Source: Pohlia nutans (Eukaryota > Streptophyta > Bryopsida > Bryales > Mniaceae). Taken from it: a stretch of DNA of 64,000 nucleotides. The number at the start of each line of letters is the position of its first letter. The first letter of the stretch is position 1. The DNA lies in assembly GCA_022496805.1 (NCBI GenBank), contig CM040085.1, forward strand, positions 30,719,811 through 30,783,810, in the 5' to 3' direction. The notes beneath the pieces were generated by a model, which was given only the letters and a program-made list of their open reading frames with translations, did not search any database and was not told where the DNA came from. Shown piece by piece: positions 1 to 11,500 of this stretch. The position numbers were made by a program, and so were the translations under genes.

Positions 1-1519
1 ATATTTGGAAGTGACCTCCCCGAGGCCTGCTAAAGAATGTTATGTTGGCGCCAACGGTGGAGATGCTCTAAGGGCAATCTACGTTATAGAATCGCTGCAT
101 GGTACAACTATCAGCAATTGGCCATGCAGCGGCAAGTCAAAATATTGCTTTCCAGCATATGCTTTTGGGGTTTGGATCTAATTTTTTATAAAATTCCAAT
201 TCTTCTCAGGTTTGGTTGGTCCACGTGTAAGATGGGGAACATTACAGACACAAAACTTGGTTGTAGAGGTCCTTCTTAGTTCCACAGTGCAGGTGTTCAC
301 ATTGGAGAGCCACCTGGCAAAGTTGACAATTTACAACCCTACGGTTGCCGGTCAGTTCAGTCTACCATTGTTTGGAAATTATTATACTACAATTAATCCA
401 GCCTCAAAAAGAGTGGGCCCTCAACTCACTAGTAAGTTACTACCGTACTGTGATGAGGACTTACAGAATAACTTAGGTATTTTGGACAATTTGGGGGAAC
501 CATCCGGTCAAGGGTTCCATCATTCCATTATACTCTTGTTGCCACGTGTACGTGTGTACTTCTCATGGGCCATGTAAAATCACCGTCCGACGAAAAAGAC
601 CCACGACAAGACCCCACATGAGGAGTTAGTTGTGAGTCTTTTTGGGCATCGGCTTCTTTAATCCCTAAAGGAGGCTGTTCCTATTCATACAAGGAAGACA
701 TTTGCATACATGTTGCGTTTGCTGTAGCATGATGTGTCCTATGGGGTCTATTTTTTTTGTCATCTTTATAAGAACTACAAGACAAGTTGCTGTAAAATTT
801 TCAGAATTTTTTTTTGTGCAGAAGACGGTGAAAGAATTTCCTGCAAAAATGTGGTAGTGAAAAACAATAGAGCACATTGAGGTTGTTGCATGCATTAGGG
901 GTTAATCTATCTGGGCAGTGTTTCTATTACATCGACATATAATGTGGATGTGTGAATGGCGTGGACACATTCATCCATTTTTTACCATTTAGTTAAACAA
1001 AATTTCATCCAGTTTAAACAAGCTTTTGTCCAATTTGGATGAATTTTACCACAATACTTGGAAAATTTAATTATTAGGAAAGCCTCTCGTAATTACCGTG
1101 GGCCACAGTATATGGTGATTTTGGTGTAGTGTATTGATAGCAATTTTTTTTTGGTTTCCGTTGGTAGAGCGACATGCACCTTGGAATATAGCCAGGTATG
1201 GAAAAAAATGAACATAATCATCCATATACATATACACACATATACAATATTTATATTTATATCTATTATATGGCACTTTCATTTGAATACTCACAATTTT
1301 AGAACATTTTGGAGGGGATTTTGTTGCTTTCATCCACTTTTATGCCCATTTTGCTAATGTAACGTAGCCACTCCAACAATTACGTAAGATTTTGGCAAAA
1401 ATTTGCCATGAAAAAAAATTGGCTAGGTCTTGCCAGAGTAATTCAAATATGGGACATTTTTAGATTTTAGATACTCTACCTTTGTATAAGAGTAGATGAA
1501 ATCTATGAATGATTTAGAT
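1..1519. other. Intergenic, no gene seen
   Basis: I see no supported gene here. Open frames are short, start mostly at non-ATG codons and resemble no family I know. Positions 54-74 (CAACGGTGGAGATGCTCTAAG) look like the end of a plant TIR element whose ends read GAGCATCTCC inward, so a truncated element may cross the left edge. A short phrase at positions 1-20 recurs at about 36189-36209. Confidence 0.5.
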
Positions 1520-1758
1520 TTAACCCTCAAAAGACCAACGATTCATGGTTTTAAAATGACAAGTTTAAACGATCATATTGTGAAAATTATAATTTGAATG
1601 GGACCAAAGTTTATATCACTGGAATTAGTGAAGAATATTACATATGTTGAATAAAGAAATTTTTAAAAATTAACCAAAAAGAATCTACATAAAACCTACT
1701 CAAAATTACTGAAAAAAACAGCAGCCACCTGGTGGCCTTATGGTCCTTTAGGGGTTAA
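1520..1758. mobile_element. TTAA-flanked MITE (short member)
   Basis: The left end reads TTAACCCTCAAAAGACC and the right end reads GGTCCTTTAGGGGTTAA, so the ends are inverted repeats bounded by TTAA on both sides. Larger members of what looks like the same family lie at 3021-3956, 27967-28512, 36273-36815 and 51142-51716. TTAA is the target duplicated by piggyBac-type transposases, so a non-autonomous piggyBac-like element is one reading. TTAA could instead simply be part of the TIR. No coding capacity. Confidence 0.55.
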
Positions 1759-2010
1759 GTTACCCTTACCATTACCCGATCAACAATACTTGGGGTGTTA
1801 GAGTTCAAGAATGTGATGCGAGATTTTCAATTCCACTTTTTAAATCACGTTCAACGAGATTTTGAAACGAACAATCGCGTGCAATAGTAGTAATCCCAAT
1901 TGTGAAATCTGAGTCTCACTTCCAAATTGCTTCTTCTTGCGGGATAGAATTGCAAACTCTGACACTTCCTAATAATGTATATATGTATACTTGATAATTC
2001 TAAAATTTTG

Positions 2011-2165
2011 CACTAGTAGAAAAAGGTGATCTTTTAGCACTAAACAATAGTGTTGAAGTATGGTATCCAAGATCATTATTGATACCAAACTAGCGCCAAC
2101 AATGACCTTGGATACCACGTTTTGACACTATTCCTTAGTGCCCAAAGACCATGTTTTTTTACTAG
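2011..2165. mobile_element. Possible CACTA-type MITE
   Basis: The left end reads CACTAGTAGAAAAAGG and the right end reads CCATGTTTTTTTACTAG, an imperfect inverted repeat. Internal blocks GTATCCAAG and CTTGGATAC are also inverted. The terminal CACTAGTAG matches better-preserved elements at 29201 and 30561. The right terminus is degraded and I cannot see a clean 3-bp duplication. Confidence 0.35.
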
Positions 2166-2724
2166 GGTTATGTACCCAAAATTACTGTGAAATAAATTAC
2201 CATGGCCTTCAATGTTTTCAAGAAATGGAAGATTTAAAGTAAAACAAAGATTATATTCCATGTTAAATTTAACCAAAAAATGACCCAAACAATATAGCGG
2301 CTTTAGGTACTTCAATGAATGAAAATGAGATCACAAAGTGATGATTAAAGGGCATCGGGTCATTGACATTACGAACGGACACTTTATTCACGCCGGCCCA
2401 TTTCTTTGGGTTGGTGTTTCTATCCTATCTTGATGATTAAGCAAATAAGACAATGAATGAAGCAATTTAGCACGATGATCAAATAGATTTTTTGGATATA
2501 AACGGGTGGAATTGGGTGTAAAGGGGGCGGTTGAAAGTGATTTCTCTATCAACTAAAAACTGATTTTGAAAGATTATAGAGCATTTCCGAAACGCTCATG
2601 ACCCCATCTAGAAGGGTTTCTTGTATTTTCATGACATACCACTTAAAAAATTCATAGAAATTACAAATTTAATCAAAAATTTCAACTCAACTAAGATTTA
2701 TCATTCCTTCATGCAAGTGAATAC

Positions 2725-2728
<4 letters not shown>

Positions 2729-2812
<84 letters not shown>
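2729..2812. repeat. (TA)n microsatellite
   Basis: About 84 bases of almost pure TA dinucleotide repeat. The frame through it would code alternating Tyr-Ile and is not a gene. It may extrude as a cruciform and is likely to vary in length. Confidence 0.97.
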
Positions 2813-2814
<2 letters not shown>

Positions 2815-3020
2815 TAATGGGTTACAAAAGCCTTTAAATTTTAAATTTTATTTTGTAATCTCTATTTTTTTTAATGGGGTGCAAATGAGGAGATTTCATT
2901 GCAGAGGTGACACTCAGACCCCATTATTCTTAACCTTTTTCACCCCTCGGGTAGTGGACAGAAGGAAATAAGAATCAAAGATTACCCCTAGTGCAAACAT
3001 TACACAACAATTACTGACCC

Positions 3021-3956
3021 TTAACCCCTAAATGCCTACAGCCCTCTCCACATTTGGAGAATTGCAAAGATGCATTATAAATTGCAACTAAGAGGGATAT
3101 TTTGAATTTGATGTACGATTAAAAGTTGTACATTTGAATTATCCGTAAAGGCAACACGGGATAGCCTGTCTGTTGCTTTGTGATTTTCATCCTTAAGTAG
3201 AAATCTTTGTCACAAACTGTCACAAAGAGCCAAGCCACTTGATTTGAGAGAGCATGAGGTTGGTGTGGGCACACCTAGAGATTTCACCATGGGAACGCTA
3301 GTGCGGTATGGGGGAGCTTCTCTTGCATTGGAGAGGTTCAAGGTTCGAATCTCTCTAACTACGCATTGCGTTGTGATTGATCGAAAAAAAAGGGACCAAA
3401 ACTCATTTTCCCGCCTTTCAAGTTAAAAACCAGTTTTGCCTTGTCTTGTGGAATATTTTTGCTCAACTCTATAGATAACTCCATTATGAATTTTAGATTC
3501 TATCCATACTCTTAGATCTATGATTGATTTCACCAATATTTTTGTATAAATTTGAAACTCAAAATTAAAATTTCTTTTGTAATTTGATTACGATTAAGAT
3601 ATTGACAATATGTGGATGAAATTTGTTGTGATTGGTTGAAATGTAGTACTTTAAGTGTAGTAATTTTTGGAGATTTTTTTGGTTGCTTAGTTTTATGAGT
3701 TGACTTTTTCAAGAGTACTTTTGATTCGTTTTGAACTAAAATCTTAGAATTTTTTGGTGAATCACTACAACATGATATGAAGCACAAAAAAATCACAAAT
3801 CATCCCCTTTCTAATCACTTCACATATGCATGAAGCTAACTTCCCATAAAATCTATAATAAAAGAAACACTGCAGAAAGTGCATGACGGATGAGAAAACA
3901 TGGATGATATTTGTACATTCCGTTAAAAAATGAACGCTTAGGCAATTAAGGGTTAA
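3021..3956. mobile_element. TTAA-flanked TIR element with a nested MITE
   Basis: It begins TTAACCCCTAAATGCC and ends GGCAATTAAGGGTTAA. Its body is closely similar to 52846-53443: both run through the same phrases around GAAAATTGCAAAGATGC and ATGAATTTTAGATTC. The copy at 52846 lacks the block at 3136-3481, which identifies that block as a later insertion. Without the nested block this copy is about 590 bp. No coding capacity. Confidence 0.6.
3136..3481 (+). mobile_element. GAGTTATC-TIR MITE with tRNA-like B-box, copy 1
   Basis: The left end is GAATTATCCGTAAAGGC and the right end is CTATAGATAACTC, an inverted repeat. It is flanked by CATT at 3131-3134 and 3482-3485. The related sequence near 52959 has a single uninterrupted CATT at the same place, giving an empty site for comparison. 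Inside, GGTTCGAATCT at 3342-3352 matches the pol III B-box consensus. Further copies are at 16153-16507 and, inverted, at 61006-61332. Confidence 0.75.
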
Positions 3957-5208
3957 AACTAGATCAAATTTGGAAGTTTATTTGGGAGTTTGAGAAGCTC
4001 ATCGCGAAATTAGTTTTTCACAATTTTTTTTGATAATAGGTATTTTGGGACGTACATGGGAATCTAATTTTCATCTTAAACAAATTAAAAATTAAAAATT
4101 ATGCAGTCACACAGGTTAAAATTCTAATTGCAAGCAGGAGCTGGATAAGCTGAATAGAGAACACTTGTTGCCCAACAATGATTTATTGGCTCTGTCCGTA
4201 GGGAAGAGGCATTGCAGGGACACTCAAATTTTTGGGCTAAATACCACTGTAGCAAATATATTCCACTGAAATGCATTTTCATTCTTCACCCGTTCTATTC
4301 CGGTCAGAGCTCCTCGGAGCTCCTCGTAGGCGTAGCTGCTTGTTTTTTTTTAATGTTGGAATGGGCAATGCGAGGGCAACACTATGTAAAGTGGGAAATA
4401 CAGGGACAGTTGGTGGATTGGGTGACGTGTCCCGTCCCCCTTCAAGTGCCACGTTATTTTATCATGTGCCCTTTCTCTAATCTGCAGCATTCGGGAACCC
4501 ATGACCTAATTAGCAGATGTTGTATGTGTTTTAGTGTTTGTTCATTTTTATTTTTCTTGTTGCACTTCAACTACCGTAGTATCGTAGCTGGGCTGCCAAG
4601 AAATAATTAAAAAAATAAAAAACATAAAAAATTGGAAATTATGAGGACAAAAAACGAAAATAGAATAAAATATTTTAAGCTATATTTTGCTATTTCTAAA
4701 CTGTTTTGGGCCATTTTGGACCATTTTTAATCATCTTTTGCTGAAAAACGAAAACCAAGAAATTCATTTTTTGAGGAACAAACCTTATTTCTCAAAAAAC
4801 ATTAAATATTCATTCGTGGGGTGGCGACCCAACTATAGTACTACGGTACTCGCCAACATCAGGGTGATTGTTTAGATTTTGAGTTCATATAGAACTTATG
4901 TCCAATTTGAGACATTTTCGTTTCCAAAGTACAAATCTTGATTTTAGACCTCTTCTTGTTTAAAAAATGAAATGAAAATGATCCCTTATAGCCTCTTCTT
5001 TTCTAATTTTGCAATAATGTAGGTCATTTCATCTATAATCAAAGTATAATATTACATTTCTTAAAGCTGAGGTCTAAAATATCAATATCAATCATTTCAA
5101 AGAAAGTTTTATCCCATGAAGGAATAAAAACCTAATCAAACAACTTTGGATAGTATAATCCCAATAATGGCAAACTTCGAATGGTTGAATTTTGGTTTAC
5201 TAAGGTGA
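3957..5208. other. Intergenic, no gene seen
   Basis: The longest open frame (4212-4610) starts at a non-ATG codon, has no recognisable domain and no plausible exon borders, so I do not call it. The sequence is AT-rich with poly-T and poly-A runs. No repeat structure stood out. Confidence 0.5.
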
Positions 5209-5513
5209 ATGGTGTATTTAGTGTCTAGTGAGAATCAATGTCTTTTACTAGAATTCGTTCAAAGGTGAAGAGAAATAGTGTCCCTTGATACTACATAGGA
5301 GTTTGCTACTTGTCATTCCCATTTCCATTGAAAATACCATGTTCTTTCCAAGTAATGAGAGTGATATGAGGTGGCATGCTATATTTAATATAAAGTTGCC
5401 ATATGTCAATGGAATGCCACATTCATTTTTTTCCTTACAAATACACTATATCTCCCTAAAATTGAATAGTGTCCAGGTTCGGAAATAGTGTCCTGAGACA
5501 CTAAATACGCCAT
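5209..5513. mobile_element. 305-bp TIR element with TGA duplication
   Basis: The ends are ATGGTGTATTTAGTGTCT on the left and its inverted match AGACACTAAATACGCCAT on the right. TGA flanks both sides (5206-5208 and 5514-5516). A 3-bp duplication fits CACTA or PIF/Harbinger-type non-autonomous elements. No coding capacity. Only one copy is seen in this window. Confidence 0.65.
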
Positions 5514-6050
5514 TGAGTGCAGTCATATTCAAAGTTAGTTTGAAGATCATATAATTGGACTGAAGAAAAAAAGGTTTAGATTCGCTTTTAATCACATTTT
5601 ACTTCAAGGGGGTTTTATTTTCACAGTTTTTAAAGTTCTTCTAGATACACAGTAAAGGTCCTTTAAGGGTTAAAATTACATTTCTCTTTCCTACAATCAA
5701 TTCTTTACAATAAACCCTTAATTTTTTTCCTGGACTAAAATTAAAAAACTAATTTTGAAACTCCAAAACATATATTTCACCATTAGAATAATGCAATGTA
5801 GAACATGATTTTATTTTATTTGCATATTTTTGCATCATTGAAGCTTCCTAAACGATTCATTTCAAGCAGTCACTTTTAGACCATTTAGGAAAAACCTTGG
5901 TTTCCTATAGTTCGGAACCTAAAGTACTGTATTTCCTGGCACAGGGAACTTTATGAGAAAATGTGGGTAGTGTACCGGTACTAACTTACCTTGAAGGAGC
6001 AAGGAAGGAGGGTGGGATTTGATCACACGGTTTGTGGGCAACTTAAAAAA
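5514..6050. other. Intergenic, AT-rich
   Basis: No gene is seen. GGTCCTTTAAGGGTTAA at about 5657-5673 resembles one end of the TTAA-type elements, but I could not find its partner end. Confidence 0.4.
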
Positions 6051-8528
6051 TTAATTTAATGCATTTATTTGGCAACTGAGATCGGTGATCGGTCAGAGCA
6101 ACAGTTTTTATTTATTGCCCGTGGGGTCTGCCCGAGGTTCTTGGCTTATTGGATAGATAGAAGTACAGATGCCCGCTCGAATGCTTGGATGAATGAAGTT
6201 TCTCGAAGCGCGTGAACTGAAATTCGTCGCTTGTCCGGACCCCACGACATTCATCCAGGAGTCATCTCTCTCACACTGAGTGTGCACGGCTCTTGCACTG
6301 GTCACAAACCCTCAGGACGCCCTGGCCCGCGTGGATGGTGGTCTCTGCAGGTGCTGATCGCGTTTCTTCCCCATGTTTGATGTGCTAGGGTTGCTCCTCT
6401 CGCCGGCCTGCGTCGAACGAGACCTTTCACGTGGAATTTGAGCTCGTATTGCGTTTAAGAGAGGCGTTTCGTTGGCTTGCGCGACTAGCGGGAGGGCTCT
6501 CAAGGTACTCCACTGGTTTTCTTACGGGCTAGCGTTGGTGTTTCGCACGCAGGAATACTTTTATGTAACGAAATGCCGTTTGCGCTTCTAAAGTCCCGGG
6601 GCTTGTGTTGTTTAGACCAGTTACGAGGTTTTCAGGGTATTGTCGTGTGGCCATTTCGAGAAATTGAGTGGATGGATTTAGTCGCCTTTTATGTCGACGC
6701 AAATTTAGTTATCTTTGTAATTCAGATATTGACAGATTTTACATGATTCTCGTGTTCTAGTTTCTAGATCCCTCACAAATGTTAACAGTGTTGATGTTTG
6801 GCAACGACGGACTTTGTGTCTGCTACTGCGCCTGCTTTGAATCAACTATTTTTTCTGGCCTGGTATTTATACTTCTGCATCTCCGAGGTTCCTGTCTCGA
6901 AATGACGGTGTACTCTAGCGCTCTTATTTTCTTGCTACTTTTCAGCTATTGTTTTTTAGCACGTTTGTAGTCGTCTTAGGACACGGCTAGTGTGTGTCAA
7001 TGGCATTCTTCAACTCACTCGGCGCATGATGCGGTGATATATCATCGTACGGTCAATGTGATTCACTTCTGGATCCCAAGGATATATAGATTTTCTCTCC
7101 AGAAATTTTTATTTGCGAGGGTTTTATGATCTCTTACTTTTCTAAGATTTCGTTTTATTGTGTGAAATTGTGTATGAAATCCACTGAAGCTGTGGAACGG
7201 TGGACGTTGATGCGCAGGTAGAGACCGTGACGGGGTGTGAATGATGAACCACTGAATGATGTGGCAGGTTGTTGTATCACAGATCGTATTAAAAAATCAT
7301 ATTCTACATTTGACCCGACTCTAGTGCGCCGCAGCGGGAGGAGACACTCGGAGTTATGATGAAAGAGAGAGCTATTACTGTCAGGGGTCCTAGAAGTTGG
7401 AGGTTAGCATGTTCTCAGGGTTGACATTTGTGGACATGGAGTGTACTTGCTGCTCCTTCAAGATTCAGGTTATACGGCCTTTAAAAGCGAGTTACAACAT
7501 CTAGGTCTATTATCATTATTTGCGGGTTCTAACATGTCACAATCGAAGCCGGTATGATGCCCAATGTGGAGGAAGGTAGCGAAGCCGCAATTGGCGTATG
7601 TACGGCATATGCACTATCTTCATGCACTCAAAGTCTATTCACAGGTACCGCAAATTAAACTGCTCCTGGCAGTTTTCCTTGAAGGGTTTCGTATAAGTGG
7701 ATTCTGGAGCAAGCATATTGAAGTGGAAGTGCGAGACTTTGCCAAAACTTGGTACTCTTATGAGTAGTACAACTGGGCCCCTTCAAGATCAACACGGTGG
7801 ATAAATATAGGCAATGTGAGATTTGCTGTCACTGCGAGCACTGCCTTGAGGTTGTTCAGTAACCGGATCCAGCTGTTATTTCTTTCACCCGTTGACCTAC
7901 ATAATCTCCAATCAGTTGGAATTCTCAGCAATGACGCCTACATGAAACCCATGGCCGCCTAGCAAGAGCATCTGGAATCGAAGGAGGTCTCAGGACAGAG
8001 TCGTTTGGCCGTGAAGTATTGGGACACCGGTTTGTTTTTGGAAAAAGATTATCTTTGGGTTATGTAGTGGAAAGGTAAAGAGCTGCATTCCTAAGAAAAG
8101 CATGGTTGGTGGATGCAAAGGCGGTGGAAGTTATTTGTTTCAATCAGTGTTTCTGTTCTGGTATCCGTTCATAGGTTAAGGTCAAAACTGCGGTTTTCTT
8201 CTCCCGATTTCAAACCTGCATTCAGATCTCTCTTGGCCTGGAAGTTCAGTATGATTCGTATTCCAGAGAGGAACGATGTTTATGCTTGTTTACGAGTCTT
8301 GGCTGTCACTTGAGCAAGCTTAGGTTCAAGTTCTTTAGCTTCACTTTACCTTCACCAGCTCGAAGGCTGTGGTTTCCTAAATCCACCACTTAGTAGTGTC
8401 AACGATACTTTTCGTCATTAATTTGCACTAGTCTATTTCCTCGTTACGTGTGAGTGTGTAGATACGTCCGTTTTTGGGGTGGGATACCTTTGATTTTGGG
8501 GCAAGTGAGAAATCGGCGAAGGGACACC
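6051..8528 (+). promoter_or_regulatory. Promoter and probable 5' leader of the SPL gene
   Basis: Base composition changes at about 6.1 kb: the sequence becomes markedly more GC-rich up to about 6.6 kb and stays mixed up to the first coding exon at 8529. That is typical of a plant promoter/leader region. A long leader, possibly with introns, is common for this gene class in bryophytes. No open frame here is convincing; those on the minus strand at 6108-6503 start at non-ATG codons and have no recognisable domain. The transcription start cannot be fixed from sequence alone. Confidence 0.4.
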
Positions 8529-11500
8529 ATGGAGAGAAATACCAGCCAGGTTGGCGTCGACTCACGCAGTGGCACGAGTCCCCCTTTCTTTCAACACCAA
8601 TTCTTTCCAGGTCAGTTTCAAGTCATAAGGTCGCCTTATTGCCTCTATATAAGTGAGAGGATGACACGGCTTTACCTTTGAATACAAGTCACGTTTTCCT
8701 TTGTGTACTATCAAGAGAAAATTATTGTCAAGAATTGAGACTCCCTTGTTTTTGACTTATCCCTAGTGAACGTGATTCTTCGTTAATCTTAGGGGCAATT
8801 TTGCATGCTTGTTAAATTTTGTCGAGCCAATTGTGTACGTTTTTCCAACTCTTACCGTTGTGGTCAGTCGTCGCATTTATGCACATTGGACTACTGCTTG
8901 AAAATGCGATATGAGGAAAATCATGACCTTGTTGTCCGTGAATTTGTGAATTTTACTAAAAGGTGCTATGTTCCGCAGCCAATGGAATACAGCCATCACA
9001 CGCAAATAATGTTGAGAAAACGAATGGTCATCAATCCTCAACAGATGGAGGCGATGATACTAGAGAAGGCGGCGGTTTCCCTCGTCACTGGGACTCGAAA
9101 TCATGGAACTGGGACCCTGTAAAATTTGTCGCTCAACGTGCTGATGGAAGAGGGGAAACTTCTGAGGATCAAAGGCAGTTTGACAGTATTGGAAATGGAG
9201 GCAGTCATGGAGGCTCCGGAGTTACAATAGACAGGTCTTCCACAAGAAAGAAACATGGCAGATGCAACGAGGAAGATGATGGAGAGAATACAGGAAGAAC
9301 TACGTTGGAAAGGGAAACTCCCTCTCCACCACTTAATGACGGACATAACTTTCCTGAAGACGATGACTCACATGAAGCAGCTGGGTCCCTTAGCCTGAAG
9401 CTTGGAGGAGATGGATATGCCCATGCCGAAGAAAACGGAGGTGGTTCTCGGAATGGCAAGCGCAATCGTTCCTCATCACCTCAATATCAAGTCCCATCGT
9501 GCCAAGTGGATGCTTGCAAGGCCGATCTTAGTAAAGCAAAAGATTACTATAGGCGTCATAAAGTTTGTGAGATGCATTCAAAGGCCTCGAAGGCACCTGT
9601 TTCTCGCCTTATGCAACGTTTCTGTCAGCAATGCAGCAGGTGAAACACATGCTTTTTATCCGTCAAGATGAGTTTATCAAGGTCTTTGGCTATGTTAGAG
9701 AATTGGTTAGGTTTGCACTGGTGAACGTAAGAGTTCTGGCCTTGCAACATGTTATTCCAGCATGGTTCAATGAGAGCCATGCACGACCATTACATCTGGA
9801 GTCAATCAGTGCGCAGGGTAGACGAACTGCTGACTTTTTCTTCTCGTAGCTGTCCAGTCGTTTCTTTGGGGTTTCTTTGTGTACTTTTAAATCTAGATAC
9901 TGGAGTAAATGCATAGCAAATTATTCATTGTAGGTGGGCGCTTCTATAATAGTTACTCCACCTGATGGCTGGTACTTTCTATTGAGGTTAACTGTCGTAT
10001 ACTTGTGCAGATTTCATCCATTGGAAGAGTTTGATGAAGGAAAACGGAGCTGTCGAAGACGCCTCGCTGGGCATAATAGACGTAGAAGAAAGACGCAACC
10101 AGAAACAGATGCTGCCCGGGCTATTCTCATGGCTGAAGAAGAGCGGCTCAACAAGGGCGGGTCAGGGTTGATCGGAAGCCTCCTTAATATCTTGTCTCAG
10201 CTAACAGGTAAAAGAACATCGCAGCAACTGTTTAAAAAAATTTAATTAATTATTTAAATTTCATTCTTTAAAATTTCCTCTCAGTTGACTTAACTCCTAT
10301 TGCAGAGGAGGTAGATCTAACGGGAGTTGCATGCACTGTGTGCTTGCTCTTAATGTTACACATTACTGAGTATCGCATCAACTGTTTACTTTGATTGCTT
10401 TAGCAGTTTTGTTCATACAATTACTTGTTGATATCCCTATGCAGGAACGACTCCTCTGGTCAATGCCCCAGTTTTTGACAGAGAGACGCTTCTGAGAAAG
10501 GCTATTACTGCTTCATTGGAGGATATAAATCGAACCACACCCTTGTGGGCACAGCTGCTGACCAATCCCCATAACTTAACTTCTGCACTTGGCCAGCAGG
10601 CGCAACAATTGGCAGCCAGCAATATACATGGAACCAATGTGGCCATGGAATCGCAGCGTCTTCTTTCCAGTTTAACTGGTCCATCACCAGATGCCCTCCT
10701 TCTACTGCTTCAAAATAGTCTCAATGCTCAAATAGCAGCAGCATCTATAACAATCCAGAATACTCTTGGATCTCAGATGCAAGGAGCAAGTGCTTCTGGT
10801 AATCTTCCTCTAAGCTCTACTTGTGGGACAGAAGCTCAAGCTGTTCTTCCTTGCACAACCCAAACATGCGTTGAACCCACCAATGCAGGGGTTTCTCACC
10901 CTCGTCGTTCTTCTCCTCTGAAAGAGGTCTTGAGACCAACTCCAATGGTAGCAATGCCGATGCAACAGCTGAACTCTGACCTGCCAGTCCATCAGGGTGA
11001 GTGATTTCCCTTTGATGAGCATAATTTGATGCAAATACGAATGCTCTTCACTCGTTCAGAAATATCGTCATGATTAGACTTATCGTCATACCTTTGAGTA
11101 TAAGTTGTTGAACATTCCTGTGAGCAGATTTGAAGATGAGTCTTTAGCTCAAGCTATTCATATTCCGATCTGAGTTACATCTTTTCTATAACCACGCTTC
11201 TCCTCTTTTTGAAACTTTATCTGACAGTGGAGAATGTTCAGGTGTACCTGCTGTTCCAAGTTTGTTCGTGCCGTATCAAGCTCCTCCATCAAAAATTTAC
11301 GTTCCAACATCTAGTTATCCTCCAGCCGACGGAAGGATGCCTCCATCAACAACGTTTATGAGTCATCGTGAACCTCCGGCAAATTTAGATGGTCCATCAT
11401 CTAGTGCTCGTCGGGAGAAGGGTTTTAAAGAGCCTGTCCAATTATCTAGTGGCAATTCACAGTCCGGATCGGATGAGCAACTGCCATCCAGTTCGAATTC

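Noticed and set aside
2621..2971. 116-codon frame
   Set aside because: It is carried by the TA microsatellite (alternating Tyr-Ile).
3342..3352. tRNA gene at the GGTTCGAATC motif
   Set aside because: No acceptor stem, anticodon arm or correctly spaced D-arm could be folded by eye. The motif recurs inside a transposable element family.
4212..4610. 132-codon frame
   Set aside because: Non-ATG start, no domain, biased composition and no exon-like borders.
8963..8978. Non-ATG open-frame start upstream of SPL exon 2
   Set aside because: An in-frame TAA lies just before it and the bases are a good acceptor (CCGCAG). The ATG at 8529 joins in phase across the intron.
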